Assembly (NCBI GenBank): GCA_036389485.1
Contig: DASVPR010000040.1
Location: 62,001 to 126,000, forward strand
Length of the DNA: 64,000 nt
From: CADCVT01 sp036389485
GTDB lineage: Bacteria > Actinomycetota > Thermoleophilia > Solirubrobacterales > Solirubrobacteraceae
Direction of reading: 5' to 3'
Part shown: in pieces, positions 35,011 through 46,526 of the stretch
Layout of the letters: every line of letters starts with the position of its first letter
How positions within the stretch are numbered: position 1 is the stretch's first letter
Position numbers and translations under genes: made by a program
Notes under the pieces: model-generated
Databases searched by the model: none
The model's input: only the letters and a program-made list of their open reading frames with translations
What the model was told of the DNA's origin: nothing

Positions 35011-36098
35011 ATCGCGCCGAGCCGGTAGGCGAGCTGCTCGAGGGCCAGCTCCTCGTTGACGTTGAGGTCCAGGCGCCGGCGCGTCTCCTCGACCAGCTCC
35101 TGCCCGCGCAGGAAGTCGCGCGGCGCGGCGTCCTCGCGGAGCTGGTCGAGGCGATCGGTGTTGTGGACGAGGTCCTCGGCGCCGGCCTCGACGCACGCGA
35201 GGTCGCGCAGCCACAGCCCGACGAGCTCGAGGCCGTGGTCGAGCGCGGCCTGGGTCGCGCGGCGCTGCGCCCGGCGCAGCCGCTCGGCGCCTTCGCGCTC
35301 GACGCGCTTGCGCTCCTTCTTCGGGACCAGCTCGACCTCCTCGGCGGTGCGCGCCTCGACCTCCCCGCCGGCGGCGGCGCCGTGCTCCCGCGCCCGCTCG
35401 AGCAGCGGCGCGGCGGCCAGGCGCGCGTCGAGCGCCTGGCGCGCGAAGCGCTCCGCCCCGGCGCGCAGGGCGGGGCCGTCGTTCAGGGCGAGCGCCTTCG
35501 CCCGCTCGTAGTCGCCGAGCGCCAGGCGCGCGCACGCCTCGGCCTGCTCCGCGGCCACGCCCTCCTGCCGCAGCCGCTCGGCGATCGCCTCCGGCGCGGG
35601 TGCGGCGAAGCGGACCCGCTGGCAGCGCGACGCGATCGTCGGGAGCACCTTGCCCGGCCGCTCGGTCAGCAGCAGCAGGTGCGCGTACGGCGGCGGCTCC
35701 TCGAGCGTCTTGAGCATCCGGTTGGCGGCCTGGTCGTTGAGCGTGTCCGCCTGCTCGATGACGAACACCCGGCGCCGCGCCTCGAACGGCGTGTGGGACG
35801 ACGCGGCGACCACGGCGTCGCTGACGTCGCCCACCAGCAGCCCGGCGGAGCTCGTCGGCGCGACCCACGTGAGGTCGGGGTGCGCGCCGCTCGTCGCGCG
35901 GGCGGCGGCATTCGCCGGATCGGGCGCGCCCTCGGACAGCAGCGCGGCCGCGAACGCGCGCGCGACGTCCTCCTTCCCGCTCCCCGCCGGCCCCTCGAAG
36001 AGGTAGGCGTGCGACGGCGTCCCGTCGGGCGGCAGCGCCCCGCCCAGGACGGCGCGCGCGTGAGGGTGGTGCTCCGTCCCGGCCAACATCGCTTTCAT
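35007..36098 (-). CDS. holB: DNA polymerase III subunit delta'
   Basis: A 363-residue clamp-loader subunit. Walker A-like GPAGSGKE (~36-43), the delta'/RFC box RRVFVIEQADTLNDQAANRMLKTLEEPPPYAHLLLLTERPGKVLPTIASRCQ with SRC, and a helical C-terminal domain. It acts with delta and tau/gamma in loading the sliding clamp. The zinc-binding Cys cluster common in enterobacterial HolB is not present. It is divergent from the thymidylate kinase gene with only 8 nt between start codons, a common bacterial pairing (usually tmk-holB in one direction). A start three codons later is equally possible. Confidence 0.92.
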   Translation of the reverse strand: MKAMLAGTEHHPHARAVLGGALPPDGTPSHAYLFEGPAGSGKEDVARAFAAALLSEGAPDPANAAARATSGAHPDLTWVAPTSSAGLLVGDVSDAVVAASSHTPFEARRRVFVIEQADTLNDQAANRMLKTLEEPPPYAHLLLLTERPGKVLPTIASRCQRVRFAAPAPEAIAERLRQEGVAAEQAEACARLALGDYERAKALALNDGPALRAGAERFARQALDARLAAAPLLERAREHGAAAGGEVEARTAEEVELVPKKERKRVEREGAERLRRAQRRATQAALDHGLELVGLWLRDLACVEAGAEDLVHNTDRLDQLREDAAPRDFLRGQELVEETRRRLDLNVNEELALEQLAYRLGAI

Positions 36099-36106
36099 CC
36101 TAGGTC

Positions 36107-36682
36107 GTGCTCATCACGATCGAGGGTGTCGACGGGGCGGGGAAGACGACGCTCGCGCGCGGGCTCGCCGAGCGGCTCGGGGCCGAGCTGCTGCGGGAGC
36201 CGGGCGGGGTCAGGCTGTCCGAGCGCATCCGCGAGCTGGTGATGGACCCGTCGCTCGACGTCGACCCGCGCGCTGAGGCGCTGCTCTACGCGGCGGCGCG
36301 CGCGCAGCTGGTCGCCGAGCGCCTCCGGCCGCTGCTGGAGGCCGGCGCGACCGTCGTGCTCGACCGGTTCGTCGACTCGTCGCTCGCCTACCAGGGCGCG
36401 GCGCGCGGGCTGGGCGTGGAGAACGTGCGGGCGATGAACGACTTCGGCGTGCGGCCGGACGTGACGTTCCTGTTGCGGATCGACCCGGCGGTCGCGCGCT
36501 CGCGTCTCGCGGGGGTGCAGCCGGACCGCCTGGAGCGCGAGCCGCCGGCGTTCTTCGACGCCGTCGCCGCCGCCTACGACGCGCTGGCGGCGGCCGAGCC
36601 GGAGCGCTTCCGCGTGCTCGACGCGATGCTCCCGCCGGACGAGCTGCTCAGCGCGGCGCTGCGCGCCCTGCCCGAAACCTAG
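36107..36682 (+). CDS. tmk: Thymidylate kinase
   Basis: A 191-residue dTMP kinase, which phosphorylates dTMP to dTDP using ATP. P-loop GVDGAGKTT (residues ~7-15), LREPGGVRLSERIRELV, the DRF motif (VVLDRFVDSSLAYQGAARGLG), and a lid region (LAGVQPDRLEREPPAFF). It has the normal length and a GTG start. It is divergent from holB with an 8-nt gap, so its promoter must lie within holB coding sequence or the mRNA is leaderless. The coiled-coil protein follows 13 nt downstream. Confidence 0.94.
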   Translation: MLITIEGVDGAGKTTLARGLAERLGAELLREPGGVRLSERIRELVMDPSLDVDPRAEALLYAAARAQLVAERLRPLLEAGATVVLDRFVDSSLAYQGAARGLGVENVRAMNDFGVRPDVTFLLRIDPAVARSRLAGVQPDRLEREPPAFFDAVAAAYDALAAAEPERFRVLDAMLPPDELLSAALRALPET

Positions 36683-36685
36683 ACT
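36680..36685 (+). promoter_or_regulatory. -10-like TAGACT before the coiled-coil gene
   Basis: TAGACT overlaps the tmk stop codon region and ends 10 nt before the ATG at 36696, leaving at most a 3-5 nt leader. No Shine-Dalgarno. Confidence 0.35.
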
Positions 36686-36695
36686 CCGCCCCCGG

Positions 36696-39527
36696 ATGCC
36701 CGAGTTCGAGGTCGAGCGGTTCGAGCGGGTCTCGGCCACGGCGGAGGTCACGCTGCTGCGCATCTCCGGCCGCTGGCGCGCCGACCAGCGCGAGCGGCTG
36801 AGCGTGCCGATGCTCGTCGTCGACGACGGCAGGCGGACGCATCGCCTCTCTCCCCTGCCCGGGCCCGACGACGCGGCGCCCCTCGCGGGGCCGGACGCGC
36901 CCGAGTGGCGGGCGGCGTTCTCCGCGCCGGCGGCGCTCGTCGCGCAGCCGCGCGTGGTGTACGCGCTCGACGCCGGCGGGACGATCGTCGACCTGCCGCA
37001 GCCGCGGGAGCGCGGCAAGGGGGCGGTGCCGCCGCGCGCGGTGGTCGAGCCGGACCGGGCGGAGCGGCGCGCACGGGAGCACGCCCGCGAGCTCGACCAG
37101 CTCACGCGCGCGCTCGCGGAGACGCAGCAGCAGCTGCGCTCGACGCGCGAGGAGCTCGACCGGACGCGGCAGGAGGCGCGCGAGCGGATCGCGGCGACCG
37201 AGGAGGAGCGGCGGGCGGCCGAGGCGCGGCTGCGGCAGGCCACGCGTGCGCTGGAGCGGGCCGACCGGGTGGCGCGGGAGCGCGACGAGGCGGTCGTCTC
37301 GGCGCGGAGCGCGCGCGACCGGCTGCAGCGCGCCCACGCGCGCGCGGAGAAGCTCGAGGCGTCGCTGCGCGAGGCGCGGGGGCGGCTCGACTCGGCGCGG
37401 GGTGCGGACGAGCGGGTCGCGCAGCTCGAGGCACGGCTGGCGCAGGCGCGGGAGCGGATCGCCGCGGCGGAGGCGGGCACGCCGGACGTCGAGCCGCTGC
37501 GGGAGCGGCTCGCGGCGGCCGAGGAGGCGCGCGCGGTCGCGGAGCGGACGGCGCAGGCGACGGCCGCCGAGCTGAAGGAGCTGCGGGCGGCGCACGCCCA
37601 GGCGCGCGAGCAGGCGCGGGCGGCGCGCGAGATCGCCGAGAAGGCCGGCGCGGGCGTCGACCTGCGGACGGACCTGGCGCGGGCGCAGGAGGCCGAGGCC
37701 GAGCTGCGCGCGCAGGTCCGCGAGCTGAGCGCGCGGGCGACGCGGCTCGACGTCGTCGCGGCTGAGGCGCAGCAGCGGGCCGAGGCGCTCGAGGCGCGGA
37801 TGCACGAGTCCCGCGTGCGCTCGCGCGAGCAGGAGGAGCGCATGGCCGCGCTCGAGCAGCACGCGGCGGAGACCGAGCGCCGCGCCGCGGCGGCCGAGCG
37901 CGCGCTGACCGAGGGCCGCGGCGACGACGCCGTGATCGAGCAGCTCGAGGAGATCCGCCGGCAGCTGCACGCCGAGGCGGCGGAGGCCGAGCAGCTGCGG
38001 GCGCAGCTGCGCGAGGCGCGGGTCGCCGCCGAGCGGGCGTCGGCGGTCGAGGGCGAGATCACGTCCGCGGACCAGGCAGCGGACGAGGCCCACCGGCTGC
38101 GCCAGGAGCTCGAGGCGCTGACGGGCCGGTCGGTCGAGGCGGAGGAGCGCGCGAAGCGGCTCGCCGACGAGCTGATCGCGGCGCGCGAGGCGGGCCAGGA
38201 GCTGGAGCGAGTGCGGGCCGAGCTGGCGACGGTGACCGACGAGCGGCTCGCGCTGCTGAGCGAGCGCGAGGGGCTGGCGGGCGAGCTGGAGGCGGCGCGG
38301 CGGGCGTACGCCGAGCTGCGGACCGAGCGCGACGATGCCGTCTCCGCTGTCGACACGCTCGAGCAGGAGCTCGCTGACCGCACCCGCGACCTCGAGCTGT
38401 CGCGCGCCGAGCTGGCCGACCGGCTGCGCGACCTCGAGGCCGCGGGCGTCGAGCGCGCCGACCGCGAGCGCGAGCTCGAGACCGCCCGCGCGGCGCTGTT
38501 CGAGCGCGAGCAGGCGCTGGCGGACCTGCGCGGCCAGCGCGCCGAGGACGTCCGCGCGCTCGAGCAGCAGGGCGCGGAGCTGCGCCACGCGATCGAGGAG
38601 CGCGACGCCCAGGCCGCGCAGCTCCGCGAGACGCTCGAGCAGCGCCACGCCCAAGCCGAGCAGCTCCGATCCGCCATCGCGGAGCGCGACGCCGCGATCG
38701 AGGAGCGCGATGCGATCGTCGGGGAGCTGCGCGAGGGCGTCGCGGCGCGCGACTCCGCCATCGCCGAGCTTCGTGAAGCGGTCGCCTCCCGGGACGCCGC
38801 CATCGCCGAGCTCCGCGAAGCGGCCGGCGCGCGCGACGCCGCCGCCGCGCAGCTCCGTACGGCGGTCGAGCAGCGCGACGCCCAGCTCGCGGAGTTGCGC
38901 GGCGCACTCGAGCAGCGCGAGGAGACGATCCGCGCCCTGCAACGCCAGAGCGCCGAGCTCGGCGAGGTGCTTGGAGACGGCGACGAGCAGGCGGGCGCGC
39001 TGCGGGACGCGCTGACGGAGCGCGACGAGATGGTGCGCGCGCTGCAGCGGGAGGAGGCGGCGCTCCGCGAGGCGGTCGAGGAGCGCGACGCCCGCATCGG
39101 CGCGCTCGAGCAGGAGCGCGCGCGTCTCGGCGCGGCGGTCGAGGAGCGGGAGCGCAGCATCGGCGCGCTCGAGCAGGAGCGGGCGGAGCTCGCGAGCCGC
39201 GTCGCGGGCGAGGCGGCCGCCCGGGCGGCGCTGGAGGACCGGCTCGACGCGCTCGCGGCGGCCGACGCCGCGGAGGCCCGCGCCGCCGCGAGAACGGCCG
39301 AGCACGCCGCGATCGACGAGGAGCTTCCCGTCCCCGCGCGCCGCGAGCGCGAGCGCCGCGCCCGCCCCACGCGCGTCACCGCGATCCCCCGCGAGCGCCC
39401 GGCCCGCCGCCGCGCCCAGGCGCGCTGGCTGCCGAGCGAGCGCGCCGTCGGCCTCATCCTCCTCCTCGTCGGCCTGACGTCGGTCGTCCTCCTCCTCATC
39501 GGCCTCGCGAACGCGCTCTCGCAGTAG
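36696..39527 (+). CDS. Giant tail-anchored coiled-coil protein
   Basis: A 943-residue protein. The N-terminal ~110 residues are a globular, beta-like domain (FEVERFERVSATAEVTLLRISGRW, VVYALDAGGTIVDLP). Residues ~120-870 are an almost unbroken coiled coil rich in Arg/Glu/Ala/Leu heptads, with degenerate 14-residue units such as AIAELREAVASRDA near 680-740. A basic Arg-rich stretch then leads to one C-terminal TM segment (AVGLILLLVGLTSVVLLLIGL), leaving four to six residues outside. It would project as a ~100-nm cytoplasmic rod tethered to the membrane. Scaffold or cell-shape roles are plausible but unproven. Confidence 0.8.
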   Translation: MPEFEVERFERVSATAEVTLLRISGRWRADQRERLSVPMLVVDDGRRTHRLSPLPGPDDAAPLAGPDAPEWRAAFSAPAALVAQPRVVYALDAGGTIVDLPQPRERGKGAVPPRAVVEPDRAERRAREHARELDQLTRALAETQQQLRSTREELDRTRQEARERIAATEEERRAAEARLRQATRALERADRVARERDEAVVSARSARDRLQRAHARAEKLEASLREARGRLDSARGADERVAQLEARLAQARERIAAAEAGTPDVEPLRERLAAAEEARAVAERTAQATAAELKELRAAHAQAREQARAAREIAEKAGAGVDLRTDLARAQEAEAELRAQVRELSARATRLDVVAAEAQQRAEALEARMHESRVRSREQEERMAALEQHAAETERRAAAAERALTEGRGDDAVIEQLEEIRRQLHAEAAEAEQLRAQLREARVAAERASAVEGEITSADQAADEAHRLRQELEALTGRSVEAEERAKRLADELIAAREAGQELERVRAELATVTDERLALLSEREGLAGELEAARRAYAELRTERDDAVSAVDTLEQELADRTRDLELSRAELADRLRDLEAAGVERADRERELETARAALFEREQALADLRGQRAEDVRALEQQGAELRHAIEERDAQAAQLRETLEQRHAQAEQLRSAIAERDAAIEERDAIVGELREGVAARDSAIAELREAVASRDAAIAELREAAGARDAAAAQLRTAVEQRDAQLAELRGALEQREETIRALQRQSAELGEVLGDGDEQAGALRDALTERDEMVRALQREEAALREAVEERDARIGALEQERARLGAAVEERERSIGALEQERAELASRVAGEAAARAALEDRLDALAAADAAEARAAARTAEHAAIDEELPVPARRERERRARPTRVTAIPRERPARRRAQARWLPSERAVGLILLLVGLTSVVLLLIGLANALSQ

Positions 39528-39574
39528 AGGCGCGCTCCGCGCCACTTTGCGCCCGCGCCGCGGCGCGGCCGACG

Positions 39575-41632
39575 CTACGGCGCGAGCGGCGTCCCCGTCG
39601 CGGTTCCGGATGCCTCCGGCGGGGTCGCGACGCCCTGCGCGCGGCGGACGACCGCGATCACATTCGGGTTCCCGGGGTCGAGTTCGAGCAGGCGCAGCGC
39701 GGCGCGGCGGGCGCCCTCCCGGTCCGCGAGGCCGAGGGCGAGACGGGCGAGCCGACCCCACGCCTCCGCCGACCACGGCGCGCGATCGACCGCCTCGAGC
39801 AGGTGCTCGCGCGCCTCGAGCGCGCGCCCGCGCGCCTCGGCGATCGACGCGGCGGCGAGCAGCGGGCGGACCGCGAGCGGGTCGAGCGACGCGGCCAGCT
39901 CGGCGTCGGCGGCGCCGTCCTCGAGCCGCTCGGGCGTCCTGGCCTCGACGGCGCGCAGGGCGGCGTCCGTCTTCGACGACGACCACGCCGGCAGCACGGC
40001 GGACGCGATCGCCGCGGCGAGGACCAACGACGTGGCGGCGAGCGCGATCCAGCGGGCGACGCCGGGCTCCACCACCGCCGCCGGAGGCTCCTCGCGGGCG
40101 GGAGGCCGCGCCGCGAGCACGCCCAGGAAGATCAAGACGGGGACGGTGACGCCCGGGATGTCCCAGTCCCAGTCGACCAGCGAGTGCGCCGCCCACGCCG
40201 CGGCCGCCGCGAGCAGCGCGACGGCGAGGTCGCGCTCGCGGGACGGGAGGAGGTCCCGCACCCGCGCGGCCGCCGCGCCGAACAGCAGCACGAGCCCGCC
40301 GAGCCCGAGGACCGCACCGACCACCCCCGTCTCCGCCATGAGCTGAAGCGGGAGGCTGTGCGGCTGCCGAACGTCCCGCGGCGTCGCCCGGTACAGGCGC
40401 CGGCTGACCGGGAACGAGCCGGCGCCCCACCCCTTGACCGGGCGGTCCGCCCAGGCGCCGAACGCCTCCCGCCACCACGCCCACCGGTTCGCGGACTGCG
40501 TGGACAGGAGGCGATCCGGGTCGAAGGTCGGGTCGCGGCGGACCTCGGTGAACTCGTCGACCGCCTCGTCGATCGAGCCGCCCAGGCCGCGGTCCGACGA
40601 CGCCAGCGCGGTGATGCCGCCGACCGCGAGCGCGACCGCCAGCGCGGCCAGCGCGAACCACGCGCGCTGCGACGTCGCACGCGACCACCGCGTCCGCTCC
40701 TCGAGCCCGGCGAGCGCGACGCTCGCCGCGACCAGCGCCAGCGCGCCCGCGAGCAGCAGCGCGCCGAAGAGCAGGCCGGCGTCGATCCGCTCCGAGAGCG
40801 CGACGCCGTTCTCGACGAGCGCGTCCTCGGTCCAGCCGAGCGTCAGCGCCGGCACCGCCGCCAGCGCGGCGAGCGCGAACACCGCCAGCCCGGACAGCCG
40901 CGCGCCGCCGAGCGCGGTCAGCGCGACCATCGCGACCGCCAGCGCGACCACGCCCCCGCGCGAGTACGTGAGGCCGAGGCACACGAGGAACAGCATCAGC
41001 GCGATCAGCCCGCCGCAGCGGGCGGGCAGCGTCCGCCTGCGCTCGGTCGCGACGCGCAGGGCGACCGGCGCGCCGAGCACGCACACGAGGCCGAGCGCGT
41101 TCCAGTACTCCAGCGGGGCGCGGAGCCGGGCGACGCCGGTCGCATGGTCGATCACGCCCGGAACGACCTTCCCCGCCAGCGCGTAGACGGCGACCGCGAG
41201 CGCGATCGCCAGCCAGCCCATCGCGACGCGCTCGACCGCCCGCAGCGCGGCTCCGCCCGCCAGCAGCGCGACCGCCACGACGAGCACGTACGCGGTCACC
41301 CGGTTGACCTCGGACCAGGTGCGGTCCGGCGCGACGCTCCACGCGAGCGAGATCGCCGCCCACATGACGTAGAGCGCGAGGAGCGCGACGGCCGCGACCG
41401 CCGCCGGCGACGCGCCCGAGCGGAGCCGGCCGGCGCCCAGCCACGCGGCCGCGGCGAAGGCGGCGGTGAGCGCGACGCCGGCCTGCAGCCACGCCTCCTC
41501 CGGCGGCGCGACCGCGCCCGCCGCGAACGCCGCGTAGCCCGCGGCGACGAGCAGCGCGACGAGGAGCGCGACGCCGGCTTGCGGGCGCGCGGGGCGCCGG
41601 CGCGCCACGCGCGTCTGGATCGGAGCGGGCAT
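39575..41632 (-). CDS. O-antigen-ligase-like (Wzy_C) membrane protein with TPR-like C-terminus
   Basis: A 685-residue polytopic membrane protein with about 11-12 TM segments. The Wzy_C/WaaL-type signature is in the middle (LGLTYSRGG with the conserved Arg, then an external loop with PVKGWGAGSFPVSRRLYRATPRDVRQPHSLPLQLMAETG, containing the GxGxG-F and HS...ETG motifs). The final ~130 residues are a cytoplasmic helical TPR-like tail (LDPLAVRPLLAAASIAEARGRALEA). Family members join or polymerise surface glycans; the substrate is unknown. It converges with the coiled-coil gene. Confidence 0.8.
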   Translation of the reverse strand: MPAPIQTRVARRRPARPQAGVALLVALLVAAGYAAFAAGAVAPPEEAWLQAGVALTAAFAAAAWLGAGRLRSGASPAAVAAVALLALYVMWAAISLAWSVAPDRTWSEVNRVTAYVLVVAVALLAGGAALRAVERVAMGWLAIALAVAVYALAGKVVPGVIDHATGVARLRAPLEYWNALGLVCVLGAPVALRVATERRRTLPARCGGLIALMLFLVCLGLTYSRGGVVALAVAMVALTALGGARLSGLAVFALAALAAVPALTLGWTEDALVENGVALSERIDAGLLFGALLLAGALALVAASVALAGLEERTRWSRATSQRAWFALAALAVALAVGGITALASSDRGLGGSIDEAVDEFTEVRRDPTFDPDRLLSTQSANRWAWWREAFGAWADRPVKGWGAGSFPVSRRLYRATPRDVRQPHSLPLQLMAETGVVGAVLGLGGLVLLFGAAAARVRDLLPSRERDLAVALLAAAAAWAAHSLVDWDWDIPGVTVPVLIFLGVLAARPPAREEPPAAVVEPGVARWIALAATSLVLAAAIASAVLPAWSSSKTDAALRAVEARTPERLEDGAADAELAASLDPLAVRPLLAAASIAEARGRALEAREHLLEAVDRAPWSAEAWGRLARLALGLADREGARRAALRLLELDPGNPNVIAVVRRAQGVATPPEASGTATGTPLAP

Positions 41633-41666
41633 CGCTTGAGCGGGCCGATGCTAGCTTGGCGCCCCG

Positions 41667-42323
41667 ATGCGTCCGTGCCTGGCGACCCTCGCCGCCGCGA
41701 TCGTCCTCCTCGTCCCCGCGACCGCCGCCGCCGACCCGTTCGACGACGTCTTCGCCGACTACCAGAAGGACGGGAAGATCGACCCCTGCTCGCACACGCC
41801 CGAGGAGCTGCAGCAGGCCAAGCGCGACATCCCGAACGACATCGAGCAGTACGCGCCGGAGTTCCCCGCGGCGCTGGACGCCGCGATGGAGGAGCGGGCG
41901 CGCGCGAACTGCGCCGGCGACGGCGCCGCGACCACACCGGACGGCGCGACGACGCCCCCCGGGACCGACACCGGCGCGGCCGCTCCCCCGCCCGGCGCCA
42001 CGACGCCCAACGCGCCCGGCCAGGCGCCCGGCCCGCCGGGCACGCCCCAGACCGCCGAGCCCGCGGACGACGGCGCGATCTCCAACGCCGCGGCGCGCGA
42101 CAAGGACTCCGGCAGCGACATCCCGGCACCGCTCGTCGCGCTCATCGTCACGGGCGGCCTGCTCGCCCTCAGCCTCCTGGTCTGGGGCCTCTTCCGCTTC
42201 TTCGCGTGGGAGCCCCGATGGCTCCTCGACGCCCGCCACGCGGTCGCCGAGGCCGGCTGGCGCACCGGCGGCGCGTGGGCCGACTTCACCGACTGGCTCC
42301 GCACGCGCCGGCACGCGTCCTGA
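41667..42323 (+). CDS. Exported single-TM protein of unknown function
   Basis: A 218-residue protein. Signal peptide (MRPCLATLAAAIVLLVPATAAA), an external helical domain (FADYQKDGKIDPCSHTPEELQQAKRDIP, two Cys) and a Pro/Gly/Thr-rich linker. One TM segment (LVALIVTGGLLALSLLVWGLF, ~154-175) and a short cytoplasmic tail complete it. The arrangement suggests an external sensor or wall-linked protein. TAGCTT lies 9 nt upstream of the ATG. Divergent from the ligase-like gene with a 34-nt gap. Confidence 0.7.
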   Translation: MRPCLATLAAAIVLLVPATAAADPFDDVFADYQKDGKIDPCSHTPEELQQAKRDIPNDIEQYAPEFPAALDAAMEERARANCAGDGAATTPDGATTPPGTDTGAAAPPPGATTPNAPGQAPGPPGTPQTAEPADDGAISNAAARDKDSGSDIPAPLVALIVTGGLLALSLLVWGLFRFFAWEPRWLLDARHAVAEAGWRTGGAWADFTDWLRTRRHAS

Positions 42324-42411
42324 ACGTCACAGCTTCGTCGCTGATCAGAACCGACTTCGTGTCGCGATGCCGCCGCGAGCGCCGGCGCCATCACCATCGG
42401 CACGCGGCGCA

Positions 42412-42624
42412 ATGCCTAGACTCCCCAACCAGAAGCGCGCGCGTGCGCTGCTCGAGCACAACGGCTGGAGCGTCGAGCGCGGCGGCAAGCACGTGATCAA
42501 GATGACCAAGCCCGGACGCCGGCCGATCACCCTCCCGCGGCACCGCGGCGCGGACTACGGCCCCGCTCTGACCGCGGCGATCCTGCGCCAGGCCGACCTG
42601 CGCCGTGACGACCTCGAGGACTGA
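42412..42624 (+). CDS. hicA: HicA-family mRNA interferase toxin
   Basis: A 70-residue HicA: RARALLEHNGWSVERGGKHVIKMTKPGRRPITLPRH has the dsRNA-binding-like fold and the catalytic His in GGKH. HicA cleaves mRNA in a translation-independent way. The antitoxin gene follows after 3 nt, the usual order. The ATG at 42412 gives the standard length. Confidence 0.88.
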   Translation: MPRLPNQKRARALLEHNGWSVERGGKHVIKMTKPGRRPITLPRHRGADYGPALTAAILRQADLRRDDLED

Positions 42625-42627
42625 GCG

Positions 42628-42840
42628 GTGGAGCTGACGATCCGGCTGCGTGCGGAGGGCGACGGCTACTGGGCTGACGTCGTGGAGCTCCCTGGATGCT
42701 TCGCTTCCGGGCAGACGCTGGACGAGCTTCGGGAGGCCCTGGAGGAGGCGGTCTCGCTCTACCTCGCGGACGGAGCGGACGAGGCGCCGGAGCCCGTGCG
42801 GCGGACCCTTCGCATCGACGAGCTGCGCGCGCTCGTCTGA
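42628..42840 (+). CDS. hicB: HicB-family antitoxin (short form)
   Basis: A 70-residue HicB domain: LTIRLRAEGDGYWADVVELPGCFASGQTLDELREALEEAVSLYL is the partial RNase-H-like fold that binds HicA (YWADVVELPGC and the TLDEL helix). No C-terminal DNA-binding domain is present, so autoregulation by this protein is unlikely without a partner. GTG start 3 nt after hicA. Confidence 0.88.
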   Translation: MELTIRLRAEGDGYWADVVELPGCFASGQTLDELREALEEAVSLYLADGADEAPEPVRRTLRIDELRALV

Positions 42841-42886
42841 GGCTTCCCGCAACGTCGGTTGCAGGCCGTTGAGCTTCGCGCCGTCC

Positions 42887-43024
42887 TACAATTGAAGTTG
42901 CCGCAAGGTGCAGGAAAGCCAGCTCGATCGGACCCGGTTCCGTCCGCCTCAAGCGCAACTCTGCTCAGCCCGCGAACGACCCGTTCCGAGCGCCGCAAAC
43001 CGGCGGCGTGAGCAGAGGAGAGGA
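42887..43024 (+). promoter_or_regulatory. Promoter and structured 5' leader of nrdJ (candidate RNA switch)
   Basis: TACAAT at 42887-42892 is a good -10 box, giving a leader of about 130 nt. AGTTGC (42896-42901) pairs with GCAACT (42955-42960). CTCTGCTCA (42959-42967), which overlaps that pairing, is perfectly complementary to TGAGCAGAG (43009-43017) adjoining the AGGAGAGGA ribosome-binding site. CGCCG/CGGCG forms a further hairpin at 42991-43006. Two partly exclusive helices, one covering the ribosome-binding site, is riboswitch-like. Candidates are an adenosylcobalamin riboswitch variant or the nrdJ RNA motif. Confidence 0.55.
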
Positions 43025-43028
43025 CCCC

Positions 43029-45941
<2,913 letters not shown>

Positions 45942-46289
45942 CCGGTGTTGGCCACCCCGAGCTCCGCTCGCGCTGCGCGCGGCTCTCAGCGAACGCCAGC
46001 GGCGGTGCGCGGCGGGCCGATCCGCGGACGGATCGGGTCACGACTCGCCGCTGGAGATTCGCCGGCCTCCCGGCGAGTCGGACTCGACGCGTCGAGACGG
46101 ACGGACGTCGCCGTGCACGCGCCGACCCGTCTCGCCCTCGGAGGCATCCGGCACTACCCGCGGACTAGGGACGGGATCGGCGGCCCGTCGACGGCCTGGC
46201 GCGACGTGACAATTCAAGTCCCATCGCGCGATGCGCGGGCGATCAGCTCATCGAATCGCGTAGACGAAACGAAGAAACAAACACCACGA
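45942..46289. other. 348-bp gap between nrdJ and an accessory gene pair
   Basis: An imperfect GC hairpin (GAGCTCCGC ... GCGCGGCTCTC, ~45959-45990) could end nrdJ transcription. The last ~40 nt (46250-46290) turn A-rich and probably contain the promoter and leader of the next pair. The open frame spanning the gap has no protein-like composition before residue ~116. Confidence 0.45.
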
Positions 46290-46526
46290 ATGATGGTTCA
46301 ACGGGCTTTGTCGAAACAGGCGACCGAAATCAATGCTGTTCACCCGCGTGACGCAGACGCGCTCCTTGCGCAACTTGGGCTGTCACTCTCCTACGCGAAC
46401 GGTGATTTGGCTTGCGCGATCTGCGGCCACCCCGTCAACGAACGTGGCCCTGGTGCCGTGAGCAAGATTGACGGCCAAGTTCGCGTGGCCTGCGCCGCGC
46501 TCGACTGCGTCAGGCGATTCGCATGA
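46290..46526 (+). CDS. Small zinc-finger-like protein
   Basis: 78 residues (MMVQRALSKQATEINAVHPRD...). The C-terminal half carries LACAICGHPVNERGPGAV and VRVACAALDCVRRF: a CxxC followed by a CxxxxC, a likely zinc-binding pair. The N-terminal half is a short helix region (DADALLAQLGLSLSYANG). A longer in-frame start would add sequence of non-coding character, so I use the ATG at 46290. It overlaps the start of the 437-residue membrane protein (ATGA). Unknown function; lower GC than flanking genes suggests acquisition. Confidence 0.6.
   Translation: MMVQRALSKQATEINAVHPRDADALLAQLGLSLSYANGDLACAICGHPVNERGPGAVSKIDGQVRVACAALDCVRRFA

Noticed and set aside
36648..42314. 1888-codon open frame on the minus strand antisense to tmk-end, coiled-coil and ligase-like genes, and a similar 1134-codon frame (36095-39499)
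   Set aside because: Composition is Arg/Ala/Gly runs with no domain pattern. Long antisense frames are expected opposite GC-rich heptad-repeat genes.
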